Of a stretch of DNA of 64,000 bases, positions 9,420-18,589 are shown piece by piece. The stretch comes from Chloroflexota bacterium. GTDB taxonomy: Bacteria; Chloroflexota; Anaerolineae; Aggregatilineales; Phototrophicaceae. The DNA lies in the NCBI GenBank assembly GCA_028875245.1, contig JAPPEU010000086.1, forward strand, positions 24,958 to 88,957, read 5' to 3'. Below the pieces are notes generated by a model. The model saw only the letters and a list, made by a program, of their open reading frames with translations, made no database searches and had not been told where the DNA came from. Position 1 is the stretch's first letter, and each line of letters begins with the position of its first letter. The position numbers were made by a program, and so were the translations under genes.

Positions 9420-9897
9420 GACCTGTGCCGCTACCCGGCGGCAATCAGGCTCTGATGGAACTTGCCGTCTTCGGTGGCTCTATGTCGCAAGTGTTCAGCC
9501 AACTGACGCTGTTCACCTGGCGAATTATAGTCAATTGATTCCGAGGGCGCAAAAAGTCGCTCGGCGACCTCTGCGCTTGAATCTCGCGCGCTTATTCACC
9601 CTCCCATGCGTCATCACGCTCTGGCGATTGTTCTGAGCGTCCGCTTATTACATCTGCCAATCGCCGTGTTCCTGTGCGATAATCGCCTCGCCTTGCCGGC
9701 TTGGCCGCTGCAAGGCGACCAGGGAGGGATGCCGATGACACAGAGTCGTGACTTAATCCGTCAGCGCCGCGAACGTTCACTGGCGCCGCCTCAGCGTTAG
9801 AGCCATTCGCCAGCGGCTGGCGGCGGGCTTCTCGATGCGTCCATCCTTTCTCTCAGAGTTGACTTTTCTATATGCAGACATGAAGGAGTAAAGCATC
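9420..9897. other. Divergent intergenic region
   Basis: About 480 bases between the divergently oriented aminotransferase and the importer C SBP. Short frames exist but none has codon structure or resemblance to a known protein. Both promoters must lie here. A TGCGATAAT extended -10-like string is at about 9675-9683 on plus, without a convincing -35, so I do not call it a promoter. The SBP ribosome-binding site GAAGGAG is at 9882-9888, 9 bases before the GTG start. Confidence 0.5.
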
Positions 9898-11442
9898 GTG
9901 ACCAAGAAAAACGCGCTCCCCGCGAGCGACCTGTCCCGCCGCGAGTTTCTGAACATATTCGCCGCCGGAACCGCCGCCGCAGTCGGTACGGTTTCGCTCT
10001 CCGGCCTGCGCGGCATCGCCAGCGCCCAGGACGGCGCCGCCTTGCGCATCGCCTGGTTGACGCCGGCGACGCTGGACCCGCGCTCAGCATCGGGCGATAG
10101 CGAAATCGCCATTTTGAACGCCCTCTATGACTACTTGATTGAAACTGACGCGGCCGCCAATCTCGTGCCAAGGCTGGCCTCTTCATGGGCGCACAGCGAT
10201 GACGGCCTCGTCTATACGCTGCAAATCCGCGATGACGCCAGATTCCATGACGGCAGCCCGCTCACCGTTGACGATATTTTGTGGACGATAGCGTGGCATC
10301 AACAATCTGAGAGCACCGTCGCCAGCCTCTTGTCCTCAGTCCAGTCTGTGGCCGCGGCGGGGGACAACGCGATCGCTTTCACGCTGAGCGCGCCAAATCC
10401 GGATTTTCTCTATAATCTGACGGATAATAAATTCGTCATTCTCCAGGCGGGCGCGGAAAACATCGGGACAGAATTCAACGGGTCGGGACCCTTCGCGCTC
10501 GAGGAGCTGATCCCCGGCGACCGCGCCATCATGCGCGCCAACAGCGATTACTGGGGCGGCGCGCCCAGCATCGACCGCCTGGAATTCATCTTCTTTGATG
10601 ACCAGCAGGCGGGCATCGCCGCCGTTCAGGGTGGCAGCGCCGATGGCATCCTGCGGCTGGACAATTCCAGTTTCCTCGGCTTCGGCGCGGATGTGAGCTT
10701 CAACGCCACCGACATCCCCACCAGCGGCCACCACCTGACGCGGCTGCGCTCCGACCGCGCCCCCGGCTCGGATGTTCGCGTGCGCAAGGCATTCAAACTG
10801 GCGACCGATCGCGACGCGCTGTGGGAGCGCGTACAGCTGGGTTATGGCGCTGTCGGGAAAGACTCGCCGATCGGGCCGGCTTTCGGCCAGTATTTCCTCG
10901 CCGAAGCGGAGGCGCCCGCGCGCGATCCCGAAGCCGCCGCCGCCCTGCTGGCGGAAGCGGGTTATCCCGACGGGCTCGACATGATCTTGCATACGCCCAA
11001 CAGCGGCACCTGGCCCGACCTGGCGCAGGCTATAGCCGCCCAATGGGAAGAAGCCGGCATCCGCGTCGAAGTGCAGCTTGAAGACGAGAATACCTACTGG
11101 GCGGAAGCCTGGATGGAAGTCGACCTCGGCGTAACCGGCTGGGGCGCCCGGCCCGTTCCGCAGCTCTACCTCGACCTCGCCTATCATTCGGAAGCGCCCT
11201 GGAACGAATCCCATTACAGCAACGCGCGCGTCGACGAACTGATCGAGATCGCCCGCGCCGCGCTTGACCAGGACGAGCGCACGGCCGCCTACAAGGAGAT
11301 ACAGCAGATCCTGCTGGATGAAGGTCCGGTGGTTGTGCCTTATTTCTTCGCGCAATTCATGGTGCTGGCGGGGAATGTATCCGGCGTGGAATTGCAGCCC
11401 TTCGGAGGCCGCACGAACTTCAACAAGGCGGTGGTCGGTTAG
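9898..11442 (+). CDS. Tat-exported ABC substrate-binding protein, family 5
   Basis: A 514-residue SBP starting at GTG, preceded by GAAGGAG with 9-base spacing. The twin-arginine motif SRREFLNIF at residues 13-21 is followed by an Ala-rich hydrophobic stretch and ASAQDG, the likely cleavage site. SBP_bac_5 motifs include DDARFHDGSPLTVDDILW near residue 115 and VRVRKAFKLATDRDALW near residue 300. It is the first gene of the complete importer C, followed by DppC, a double ATPase and DppB on the same strand. A palindromic repeat sits in the 72-base spacer before DppC. Substrate unknown. Confidence 0.93.
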   Translation: MTKKNALPASDLSRREFLNIFAAGTAAAVGTVSLSGLRGIASAQDGAALRIAWLTPATLDPRSASGDSEIAILNALYDYLIETDAAANLVPRLASSWAHSDDGLVYTLQIRDDARFHDGSPLTVDDILWTIAWHQQSESTVASLLSSVQSVAAAGDNAIAFTLSAPNPDFLYNLTDNKFVILQAGAENIGTEFNGSGPFALEELIPGDRAIMRANSDYWGGAPSIDRLEFIFFDDQQAGIAAVQGGSADGILRLDNSSFLGFGADVSFNATDIPTSGHHLTRLRSDRAPGSDVRVRKAFKLATDRDALWERVQLGYGAVGKDSPIGPAFGQYFLAEAEAPARDPEAAAALLAEAGYPDGLDMILHTPNSGTWPDLAQAIAAQWEEAGIRVEVQLEDENTYWAEAWMEVDLGVTGWGARPVPQLYLDLAYHSEAPWNESHYSNARVDELIEIARAALDQDERTAAYKEIQQILLDEGPVVVPYFFAQFMVLAGNVSGVELQPFGGRTNFNKAVVG

Positions 11443-11449
11443 TCCTTTG

Positions 11450-11490
11450 CCCCCCACCCCTAGCCCCCTCCCCCATTAAGAGGGAGGGGG
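11450..11490. repeat. Palindromic CCCCTCCC repeat, SBP-permease spacer
   Basis: CCCCCTCCC (11464-11472) pairs perfectly with GGGAGGGGG (11482-11490) around the loop CCATTAAGA, preceded by CCCCCCACCCCTAG. It is a REP-like element directly after the SBP stop, and a perfect 9-bp all-GC/AT stem should be very stable in RNA. Confidence 0.75.
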
Positions 11491-11514
11491 AATTCGGACA
11501 CGGCGGACAAGGAA

Positions 11515-12456
11515 ATGGCGGAGGACAAGCCCGGCCAAGCAGGCGACTTCAGCCGCGTCATCGTCGCCCTCCAGGGGATGATCAGCGCTCAGCTGCGTCA
11601 CCCACAGTCAGCGGCTGGCACGCTGGCGGTCGCCTTTTTTCTGCTATTGGCGCTGTTCGGTCCCCAACTCGCGCCTTATCCCAAAGCCAATGATCAGAGA
11701 CACGACCCGCGCGTCCCGCCGACGCTCGATATCGGCGCCTTTCAGCTGGGCGAGCATCCGTTCGGCACGGACAGGCTGGGGCGCGATGTATACAGCCGCG
11801 TCATCCTCGGCGCGGGCAGCATCTTTCGCATCGCCGGCCTGGGCACCTTGATCAGCGTCCTGGCTGGCTCCGCCCTGGGGCTGTTCATGGGTTATCAAGG
11901 CGGCTGGGTCGACGAGGTGCTCGGCCGCGTCATTGACGCCCTGCTGGCGATCCCCGCGCTTTTGCTGGCCCTGGTGCTCGTCGGCATCATTCGCAATCTC
12001 CAATTCGAGGCGGGCAGCTGGCAGGCGGCGCTGGCGGATAATGTCATTCTGCTGGTGATTTCGCTGCTTTACATCCCCATCGTGGCGCGCGTCGCCCGCA
12101 GCACGACGCTGGATATTAAGACCCGCGAATTTGTCGAAGCGGCAGAAATCCGCGGCGAGAGCAAATTCTATATTATCTTCCGAGAAATCCTGCCTTCGGT
12201 GGCGCCCTCGCTGGTTGTGGAAGCGTCGCTGCGCTTTTCCTACGCCATCTTCCTGGTCGCTTCCCTGGGCTTTCTCGGCTTTGGCGCGCGCCCGCCATCG
12301 CCGGACTGGGGCTTGATGGTCAATGAAAACCGCGGCGGCTTTTACCAATTGACACCCTGGGCGCTGGAGTTTCCCGCGCTTGCAATCGCCATCCTGGTCA
12401 TCGCCGTCAACCTGATGTCGGACGGCATCCGCCGCGCCGTGCAGAAAGGCGCTTAG
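11515..12456 (+). CDS. ABC transporter permease, DppC-like
   Basis: A 313-residue inner-membrane permease. After a cytoplasmic head, span 1 is followed by FGTDRLGRDVYSRVILGAGS, the DppC signature. The EAA loop (EAAEIRGESKFYIIFREILP) lies near residues 205-225, and FLGFGARPPSPDWGLMV near residues 260-275. The start is an ATG with AAGGAA just upstream. The loop between the first two spans is slightly longer than in E. coli DppC. Its stop is 2 bases before the GTG of the ATPase gene, so translation is coupled. It pairs with the DppB-like protein at 14662-15642 in importer C. Confidence 0.93.
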   Translation: MAEDKPGQAGDFSRVIVALQGMISAQLRHPQSAAGTLAVAFFLLLALFGPQLAPYPKANDQRHDPRVPPTLDIGAFQLGEHPFGTDRLGRDVYSRVILGAGSIFRIAGLGTLISVLAGSALGLFMGYQGGWVDEVLGRVIDALLAIPALLLALVLVGIIRNLQFEAGSWQAALADNVILLVISLLYIPIVARVARSTTLDIKTREFVEAAEIRGESKFYIIFREILPSVAPSLVVEASLRFSYAIFLVASLGFLGFGARPPSPDWGLMVNENRGGFYQLTPWALEFPALAIAILVIAVNLMSDGIRRAVQKGA

Positions 12457-12458
12457 GC

Positions 12459-14654
12459 GTGGCCATCACCACCCGCAGTCTGCTGGATGTTGAGCGCCTC
12501 ACGATCAGCTACGAGGTCAATAAGCGCTGGATTCCGGCCGTGCGCGATTTTCACCTGCGGCTGCGGCCGGGGCAGATCGTCGGTCTGGTCGGTGAATCGG
12601 GCTCGGGCAAATCGACCATCGCTTTGGCGCTGATGCGTTATCTCAGCGGCAACGGGCGCGTCGAGAGCGGCGGCCTGCTGCGCTTCGCCGGCGAAGACCT
12701 GCTGCGAAAATCCGACGCGGAGATGCGTCGCCTCTGGGCGAAGCGCGTCAAGTTCGTGCCGCAAAACGCGGGCGCGGCGCTCAATCCATCGATCAAGATC
12801 GGGCCGCAAGTGGCTGAGGCGCTCAAGGCGGCCGACGCAATCGACGGCGACGCCGCCTACGATACCATGATGCGGGTCTTTCACGACGTCCGCCTGGCGG
12901 ACCCCGAACGCGTCGCCGAGCGTTACCCGCACGAATTGAGCGGCGGCATGCAGCAGCGCGTCACCATCGCCATGGCCCTCATCAGCAATCCCGAACTCCT
13001 GATCATGGATGAGCCGACCACCGGGCTGGATGTCACCACGGAGGCGGCCATCCTCGATCTGGTGCGCGGCCTGATCGCGGAACGAGGAACGGGCGTCATC
13101 TACATCAGCCACAACCTCGGCGTTATCGCGCAATTGTGCGAGCGCGTCGTCGTGCTCTATGCCGGCGAGATTATGGAAGAAGCGCCCGTCCTTGACCTGT
13201 TCCAGGCGCCCAGGCATCCCTACACGCTTGGGTTGATCAGCAGCGTGCCGAAACCGGGCCAAAGCAAGCGCGCCGCCCCGCTGCAATCGATCGCGGGCAA
13301 TCCACCCGCGCTGACGCGGCTGCCCGGCGGCTGCGTCTTCGCGGAACGCTGCGCCTGGGCAATCGATATCTGCCGCGACAAACGACCGCCGCTGGAACAA
13401 CTGGCCGACAAACGCGCCGTGCGCTGTCATCGTTGGGAAGAGCTTAGCCAACCCCACCCCCCGACCCCCTCCCCGAGGCATCAGATGCCCGCCATAGAGA
13501 TAGCGGGAAGGGGAACGACCAAACCTATCCGAAGGCCGGCCCCTGACGCAAAGTCTGCAACTGAGCAGGCAAAGTCTCCCTCCATTGCAATGGGGGGAGA
13601 TTTAGAGGGGGGTTGGCAGGCCGACGAAACCCTCCTGCGCGCCGACAACCTGAACAAAGCATTTCCCGTCCCGCGCAGCTTGCGCGAGCTGTTGGCGCGG
13701 ACCGCGCCCTCGCCGATTCGCGCCGTCGATGGCGTAGACCTCCACTTGCGCGCCGGGCGGACGCTCGGCCTGGTCGGCGAGAGCGGCAGCGGCAAGACGA
13801 CGCTCGCGCGCCTCATCATCGGCTTGGAGGAGCGCAGCGGCGGCAAGTTGGAACTTCTGGGCATGGATGTGCGCAATCATGTGCGCGATCGCAGCCAGGA
13901 TGTACTGTCAAAAATACAGATGGTGTTTCAGAACCCGCAAAACTCGCTGAATCCTTATCTATCCGTGCGGCAAGCCATCCGCCGCCCGCTGATCAAGCTT
14001 CGCCGCTTTTCGCCCGCTGAAGCGGACGCCGAGGCCCTCGCTTTGCTAGCGCGCGTCAATCTGCGCCCGGAATACGCGGACCGCTACCCCGACGAATTGA
14101 GCGGGGGCGAGAAGCAGCGTGTCGCGATTGCGCGGGCCTTCGCTTCCGACCCCGACCTCATCATCTGCGACGAACCGGTGTCGGCGCTGGATGTGTCGGT
14201 GCAATCGGCCGTGCTGAACCTGCTGGCGGCGCTACAGGACGAACATGGCAGCGCTTACCTCTTCATTTCGCACAACCTGTCGGTGGTCGGTTATTTGGCC
14301 GATACCATCGCCGTCATGTATCTGGGCCAGCTGGTTGAAGTGGGTGAAGCGCGGGAGCTCTTTCAAGCGCCCTACCACCCCTACAGCGAAGCGCTTGTTT
14401 CGGCGATACCAGTGGCGGACCCGCGGCATTCAACGGCGCGCATCTTGCTCAGCGACGATCTGCCCAGCGCGCAAAACTTGCCGAGCGGCTGCCGCTTTCA
14501 TACGCGCTGCCCGCGAAAAATCGGCGAAATCTGCGAGCGCGAAGAGCCGCCCTGGCGCCCGGGCGACCGCGGCCATCTCATCCGCTGCCATATCCCGCTG
14601 GAGGAGTTGACCAGCCTGCAGAGCGGATCGAACCCGCTGGAAAAGGCGGATTGA
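12459..14654 (+). CDS. Fused double ABC ATPase (DppD-DppF fusion) with repeat-derived linker
   Basis: A 731-residue cytoplasmic ATPase with two complete nucleotide-binding domains. Domain 1 has GESGSGKST (about residue 47), LSGGMQQRV, LLIMDEPTTGLD and a C-terminal oligopeptide-transporter tail with Cys residues (GGCVFAERCAW). Domain 2 has GESGSGKTT (about 442), [21 protein letters not shown] and a second Cys-bearing tail. In most Opp systems these are two genes. The linker at roughly residues 330-388 is Pro/Gly-rich and is encoded by palindromic intergenic-type repeats (13450-13516 and 13570-13612), read in frame. The GTG start lies 2 bases after the DppC stop. It energises importer C and possibly the ATPase-less importers A and B. 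Confidence 0.92.
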   Translation: MAITTRSLLDVERLTISYEVNKRWIPAVRDFHLRLRPGQIVGLVGESGSGKSTIALALMRYLSGNGRVESGGLLRFAGEDLLRKSDAEMRRLWAKRVKFVPQNAGAALNPSIKIGPQVAEALKAADAIDGDAAYDTMMRVFHDVRLADPERVAERYPHELSGGMQQRVTIAMALISNPELLIMDEPTTGLDVTTEAAILDLVRGLIAERGTGVIYISHNLGVIAQLCERVVVLYAGEIMEEAPVLDLFQAPRHPYTLGLISSVPKPGQSKRAAPLQSIAGNPPALTRLPGGCVFAERCAWAIDICRDKRPPLEQLADKRAVRCHRWEELSQPHPPTPSPRHQMPAIEIAGRGTTKPIRRPAPDAKSATEQAKSPSIAMGGDLEGGWQADETLLRADNLNKAFPVPRSLRELLARTAPSPIRAVDGVDLHLRAGRTLGLVGESGSGKTTLARLIIGLEERSGGKLELLGMDVRNHVRDRSQDVLSKIQMVFQNPQNSLNPYLSVRQAIRRPLIKLRRFSPAEADAEALALLARVNLRPEYADRYPDELSGGEKQRVAIARAFASDPDLIICDEPVSALDVSVQSAVLNLLAALQDEHGSAYLFISHNLSVVGYLADTIAVMYLGQLVEVGEARELFQAPYHPYSEALVSAIPVADPRHSTARILLSDDLPSAQNLPSGCRFHTRCPRKIGEICEREEPPWRPGDRGHLIRCHIPLEELTSLQSGSNPLEKAD
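13450..13612. repeat. Two REP-like palindromic repeats inside the fused ATPase gene
   Basis: CCAACCCCACCCCCCGACCC with CCCCTCCCCG ... CGGGAAGGGG spans 13450-13516, and CTCCCTCCATTGCAATGGGGGGAG with a GAGGGGGG end spans 13570-13612. These have the same architecture as the intergenic elements at 7918, 11450, 36479 and 36560. They remain in frame and encode the interdomain linker of the ATPase. Confidence 0.75.
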
Positions 14655-14661
14655 CAATCGA

Positions 14662-15642
14662 ATGCTGCTTTTTCTGCGCCGCCGATTTCTCTTTTTCTTC
14701 TTCACCTATCTGCTGAGTTCGCTGACGATATTTTTCTTGCTGCGCGTCCTGCCTGGCGACCCGGCGCGCGTCATCGCCGGCGGGCGAGAAGCGACCGAAG
14801 ATCAAATCGCTGAAATCCGCGCCGAGCTGGGCTTGAACGCTTCGCTGCCCGAACAGTATGTGAACTGGCTGGGGAATTTTCTGGGCGGCCAATGGGGTGA
14901 TACAATCGCCTTTCGCGGCGCGAACAACTACGACCTGATCATCGAACGCAGCGTGAATTCCGCCCGGCTCGCCGCCGTCGCCCTGTTGATGTCGGTCCCG
15001 CTCTCGCTGGCGCTGGGCGTGATCGCCGGCCTGTTTGAAAACAAATTGCCTGACATTCTCATCTCCCTGTTGACGCTTTCCGTCGTCAGCCTGCCTGAAT
15101 TCGTCACCGGCTTGTTTCTGATCAATATCGTGTCCCTGCGCTGGGGACGGGGCGAACTGGCGCAATCGCTCGGCTGGTGGTTTCCGGCCAGCTCGGCCGT
15201 GCCCGCCAACGCTTCATTCGGCGAGATGCTGCCGGCGCTCTGGCTGCCCGCCGTTGCGGCGACGCTGACGCTGCTCGCTTACATTTCCCGCTTGACGCGC
15301 GCGGGCGTCATAGAAGAGCTCAAGCGCGATTATGTGCGCACCGCCGCGCTCAAGGGCATCCCCTGGCGCGCAGTAATCTGGCGGCATGTCTTGCGCAACG
15401 CCCTCCTGCCCACGATAACGGTCATCGCCATCAGCATCAGCTGGCTCATCAGCGGCTTGGTGGTGATCGAATATGTCTTCGGTTTTCCCGGGCTCGGCAG
15501 TCTGCTCATCGCGGCGATCGAGCGGCGCGACCTGCTGCTGGCGCAGGCCATCGCCATGGTCACCGTGACCGTCATTCTCTTCGCCAACCTTGCTGCCGAT
15601 GTCGCTTACGCGCTGCTCAACCCGCGCGTCGAACTGGCTTAG
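14662..15642 (+). CDS. ABC transporter permease, DppB-like
   Basis: A 326-residue inner-membrane permease. The N-terminus is MLLFLRRRFLFFFF followed by LLRVLPGDPARVIAGG, the DppB start. The periplasmic AELGLNASLPEQYVNWLGN follows, then the EAA loop (TAALKGIPWRAVIWRHVLRNALLP) near residues 230-253, and a C-terminus ending ADVAYALLNPRVELA. It follows the ATPase by 7 bases and closes the importer C operon. The order SBP-C-DF-B is unusual, since B normally precedes C. Confidence 0.93.
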   Translation: MLLFLRRRFLFFFFTYLLSSLTIFFLLRVLPGDPARVIAGGREATEDQIAEIRAELGLNASLPEQYVNWLGNFLGGQWGDTIAFRGANNYDLIIERSVNSARLAAVALLMSVPLSLALGVIAGLFENKLPDILISLLTLSVVSLPEFVTGLFLINIVSLRWGRGELAQSLGWWFPASSAVPANASFGEMLPALWLPAVAATLTLLAYISRLTRAGVIEELKRDYVRTAALKGIPWRAVIWRHVLRNALLPTITVIAISISWLISGLVVIEYVFGFPGLGSLLIAAIERRDLLLAQAIAMVTVTVILFANLAADVAYALLNPRVELA

Positions 15643-15691
15643 CGGGCGACTCACAGCGCCGCCTCAAAATACTTGCCTTCCGGCGGGCGCG

Positions 15692-16477
15692 TTAATAGCT
15701 CAGGAAACCGCCGTCGACGCGCCAGGTCGCGCCGGTCACAAAGCTCGCTTCATCGCTGGCCAGGAAGGCGACCACATCGCCAATCTCACCGACCTGACCT
15801 CGGCGCCCGAGCGGTGTATGGCGGAAGTACTTTCCGCTGCCGCCTGTTTCGGCCACCTGATCGGCAAAGTCGGCGCTGGATTCGGTGTAGATATCGCCGG
15901 GCGCCACCAAATTGACGCGGATCTTGTGCGGCGCCAGCTCAATAGCCGCGCCTTTGCACAAGCCGTCCAAGCCCGATTTCGCCGCGCCATAGGGCGTCGC
16001 GTTCTCCTGAGCGGCAAACTGCGCCACCGACGAGATGGTAATGATGCTGCCGCCCGCGCCCTGTTCGATCATGCTAAAGGCCGCTTCCTGCGTGCAGATG
16101 AACGCGCCGGTAAGATTAACATCAATCGTCCGGCGCCAGTGCTCGTCGGTCTCTTCGAGAAAGGGGCGCACATCGGCCGAAGCGCCCGTCAAGGCGGCGT
16201 TGTTGACCATCACATCGAGTCGCCCGAAGGCGGCAGCCGTCCGCTTAATCATGTCCCTGACCAGCTCGCGCCGCGTGATATCGCAGCCCACCGCCAGCGC
16301 CTTATGCCCGGCCGCCCGCAAGATGGCGACCTTCTCTTCGGCGATCGCGATATCAGCCGGGCGCTGCGCCAGCGCCAGGGCCGCCCCTTCCCGCGCGCAG
16401 CTCCGCGCAATGCCCCAACCGATGCCGGTGGCGCCGCCGGTGATGATGACGACTTTGTTCCGCAGACGTAAGCTCAT
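15692..16477 (-). CDS. Short-chain dehydrogenase/reductase (classical SDR)
   Basis: A 261-residue cytoplasmic oxidoreductase. GGATGIGWGIA at residues 15-25 is the TGxxxGxG cofactor loop. NNAAL near residue 93 and the catalytic Ser (ISSVAQF) plus YGAAK (about 158-162) complete the classical signature. The C-terminus ends TGATWRVDGGFLSY, standard for FabG-like and sugar or polyol dehydrogenases. The neighbourhood makes a sugar or sugar-acid dehydrogenase plausible (compare 2-keto-3-deoxy-fuconate dehydrogenase), but sequence alone does not decide. It converges on importer C and lies 48 bases upstream of the ATPase pair, separated from it by a repeat hairpin. Confidence 0.9.
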   Translation of the reverse strand: MSLRLRNKVVIITGGATGIGWGIARSCAREGAALALAQRPADIAIAEEKVAILRAAGHKALAVGCDITRRELVRDMIKRTAAAFGRLDVMVNNAALTGASADVRPFLEETDEHWRRTIDVNLTGAFICTQEAAFSMIEQGAGGSIITISSVAQFAAQENATPYGAAKSGLDGLCKGAAIELAPHKIRVNLVAPGDIYTESSADFADQVAETGGSGKYFRHTPLGRRGQVGEIGDVVAFLASDEASFVTGATWRVDGGFLSY

Positions 16478-16498
16478 CGCAATCCTATCTTCACTCCG

Positions 16499-16522
16499 TA
16501 GGGGCGAGACGGCGGCTCGCCC
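16499..16522. repeat. Copy of the GGGCGAG/CTCGCCC dispersed repeat
   Basis: TAGGGGCGAGACGGCGGCTCGCCC is an inverse-orientation copy of the dispersed palindrome whose common form is GGGCGAGCCACCGTCTCGCC followed by CCTACA. It lies between the SDR start and the ATPase stop. Confidence 0.7.
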
Positions 16523-16525
16523 TTT

Positions 16526-17539
16526 CTAGCGGGGGGCGCCGACCAGCTCAAGCTCCTCGGCGAAGTGACAGGAAGCCCACTGGCCCGGGTTGATCTCGCG
16601 CAGAAGCGGTTCTTCTTCCCGACAGCGCGCCTGGGCATATTGGCAGCGCGGATGAAAATAACAGCCGGCGGGCGGGTCGGCCGGGTTGGCGATTTCGCCC
16701 GGCAAGATAATGCGCTTCCTTTCAACATCGGGGTTCGGCGTCGGCACCGCCGACAGCAAGGCTTCCGTATAGGGATGCTTGGGAAAAAAGAAGAGTTGAT
16801 CCTTCGGCGCGATTTCCACCAGCTTGCCCACATACATCACCGCCACGCGGTCGGAGATATGCTCCACCACGCTTAGATCGTGAGCGATGAAGAGATAGGC
16901 CAGGCCAAACTCGCTCTGCAGGTCGCTCAGCAGGTTGAGGATCTGCGCCTGGGTCGAGACATCAAGCGCCGACACCGGCTCATCGGCGATGATGAGGCGC
17001 GGGTTGGTCGCCAGCGCGCGCGCCACGCCGATACGCTGACGCTGCCCGCCGCTGAAGGCATGGGGATAACGCCGCAGGTGTTTCGCTTCCAAGCCCACCA
17101 CTTCCATCAGATGGGCCACCCGTTCTTCCAATTCCGCCCCCGCCGCCAGCTTCGCCAATTTCAGCGGTTCGCCAACGATATCGAGGATGGTCCAACGCGG
17201 GTCCAGCGAGTAGAAAGGATCCTGAAATATCATATTGGCGTAACGCCGCAGCGCGCGCAATTCACGCCGGTCGATGCGCGCCATATCCACCGTCAAGTCG
17301 TCGTCGATCTGAAACTGAATCGACCCCGCGGTCGGCTCCAGCGCACGCAGAATGCAGCGGCCGACGGTCGTCTTGCCCGAGCCCGATTCGCCGACCAGCC
17401 CCAGCGTTTCCCCCGCGCCAATCCGCAGGCTGACGTCATCAACCGCCTTCACTTGCCCGACCACGCGGCGCAGAAATCCCTTCTCCAGCGGGAAGTATTT
17501 CTTCAAGCCCTCAACTTTAAGAATGGGCTCCGCCCTCAT
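16526..17539 (-). CDS. Oligopeptide/oligosaccharide ABC transporter ATPase, DppF-like
   Basis: A 337-residue cytoplasmic ATPase: GESGSGKTT near residue 52, [10 protein letters not shown] (signature) and [12 protein letters not shown] (Walker B). The C-terminal oligo-HPN region has [15 protein letters not shown], whose Cys residues suit the iron-sulphur site known in this subfamily. It overlaps the preceding DppD-like gene by 4 bases (ATGA), so the two are translationally coupled and probably form the heterodimer energising the permeases at 21168-23358, with the GH2 gene lying between. Confidence 0.94.
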   Translation of the reverse strand: MRAEPILKVEGLKKYFPLEKGFLRRVVGQVKAVDDVSLRIGAGETLGLVGESGSGKTTVGRCILRALEPTAGSIQFQIDDDLTVDMARIDRRELRALRRYANMIFQDPFYSLDPRWTILDIVGEPLKLAKLAAGAELEERVAHLMEVVGLEAKHLRRYPHAFSGGQRQRIGVARALATNPRLIIADEPVSALDVSTQAQILNLLSDLQSEFGLAYLFIAHDLSVVEHISDRVAVMYVGKLVEIAPKDQLFFFPKHPYTEALLSAVPTPNPDVERKRIILPGEIANPADPPAGCYFHPRCQYAQARCREEEPLLREINPGQWASCHFAEELELVGAPR

Positions 17540-18585
17540 GATGCGGCTTCCTCCCGTTCGCTATGCAGGAAGCAGCGGACGCTGTGATTGCTTTCGACCT
17601 CCACCAGGGCGGGCACGGCGGCATCGCAAAGGCCGGCGACCCTGTCCGGGCAGCGCGAGCAGAAACCGCAGGCATGCGGCAGGCCAATCGGAATCGGAAC
17701 GGTGCCTTCGATCGATTGCAGGCGCTCGGCATGCTGCCCGATTCGCGGCGTCGACGCCAGCAAGCGCCGCGTATACGGGTGCATCGGATTGTGGAAAATA
17801 TCCCGCACCGAGCCCTGCTCGACGATTTTTCCCAAGTACATGACGGCGACCTTGTCGCAGATCTCAGCGATGATGCCCAGATCATGCGTAATATACAAAA
17901 CCGCCATTTGAAACTGCGATTGCGCGCGGGCGATGAGATCGAGAATCTGCGCCTGCACGGTTACATCAAGCGCCGTTGTCGGTTCATCGGCGATCAGCAG
18001 GCGGGGGCGGCAAGACAGCGCCATCGCGATCATCACCCGCTGGCGCATCCCGCCCGAAAAATGATGCGGATATTCCTCCATCCGCCGCGCCGGATTGGCG
18101 ATGCCGACCAGATCAAGCATGTCGAGCGCGATTTTGTAGGCCTCGCGCTTGCTGCGCGTGATGTGCAGCAGAATCGCTTCCATCAATTGATTGCCGATGC
18201 TGTGGATGGGCGAGAGGCTCGACATCGGCTCCTGAAAGATCATCGCGATCTCATTGCCGCGAATGCTGCGGACCGCCGGCCCAACGCCATCCACCGCCGC
18301 CAGATCAATCAAATCGCCTTTTTCCCTCCGATAGTTGATTTGGCCATTTATGATCTGCCCCGGCGTCGGCACCAGACGCATTAAGGACTGCGCAGTCACC
18401 GTTTTGCCGCAGCCGCTTTCGCCGATCAGACCGAATATCTGCCCCTCCTCGATAGCGAAGCTGACGTGATCGACCGCTTTCAGCGTGCCCTCGTCGAGTG
18501 TGAATTGCACGCTCAAATCTTGAACATCAATGACCGGCGCGGCGGCGGCTGTCATCTGATCGGTCCGTTGCGGCGCGTCCATCAT
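17536..18585 (-). CDS. Oligopeptide/oligosaccharide ABC transporter ATPase, DppD-like
   Basis: A 349-residue ATPase: GESGCGKTV near residue 57, [21 protein letters not shown], and a C-terminal [15 protein letters not shown]ys cluster. It begins 4 bases from the GH2 stop (18590) and overlaps the DppF-like gene by 4 bases. The whole block 23358 to 16526 is therefore one minus-strand operon: DppB, DppC, GH2, DppD, DppF. It acts at the cytoplasmic face of the permease pair. Confidence 0.94.
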   Translation of the reverse strand: MMDAPQRTDQMTAAAAPVIDVQDLSVQFTLDEGTLKAVDHVSFAIEEGQIFGLIGESGCGKTVTAQSLMRLVPTPGQIINGQINYRREKGDLIDLAAVDGVGPAVRSIRGNEIAMIFQEPMSSLSPIHSIGNQLMEAILLHITRSKREAYKIALDMLDLVGIANPARRMEEYPHHFSGGMRQRVMIAMALSCRPRLLIADEPTTALDVTVQAQILDLIARAQSQFQMAVLYITHDLGIIAEICDKVAVMYLGKIVEQGSVRDIFHNPMHPYTRRLLASTPRIGQHAERLQSIEGTVPIPIGLPHACGFCSRCPDRVAGLCDAAVPALVEVESNHSVRCFLHSEREEAAS

Positions 18586-18589
18586 GGCG

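Noticed and set aside
9675..9683. TGCGATAAT as promoter for the importer C SBP
   Set aside because: No -35 at suitable spacing and more than 200 bases from the start codon.
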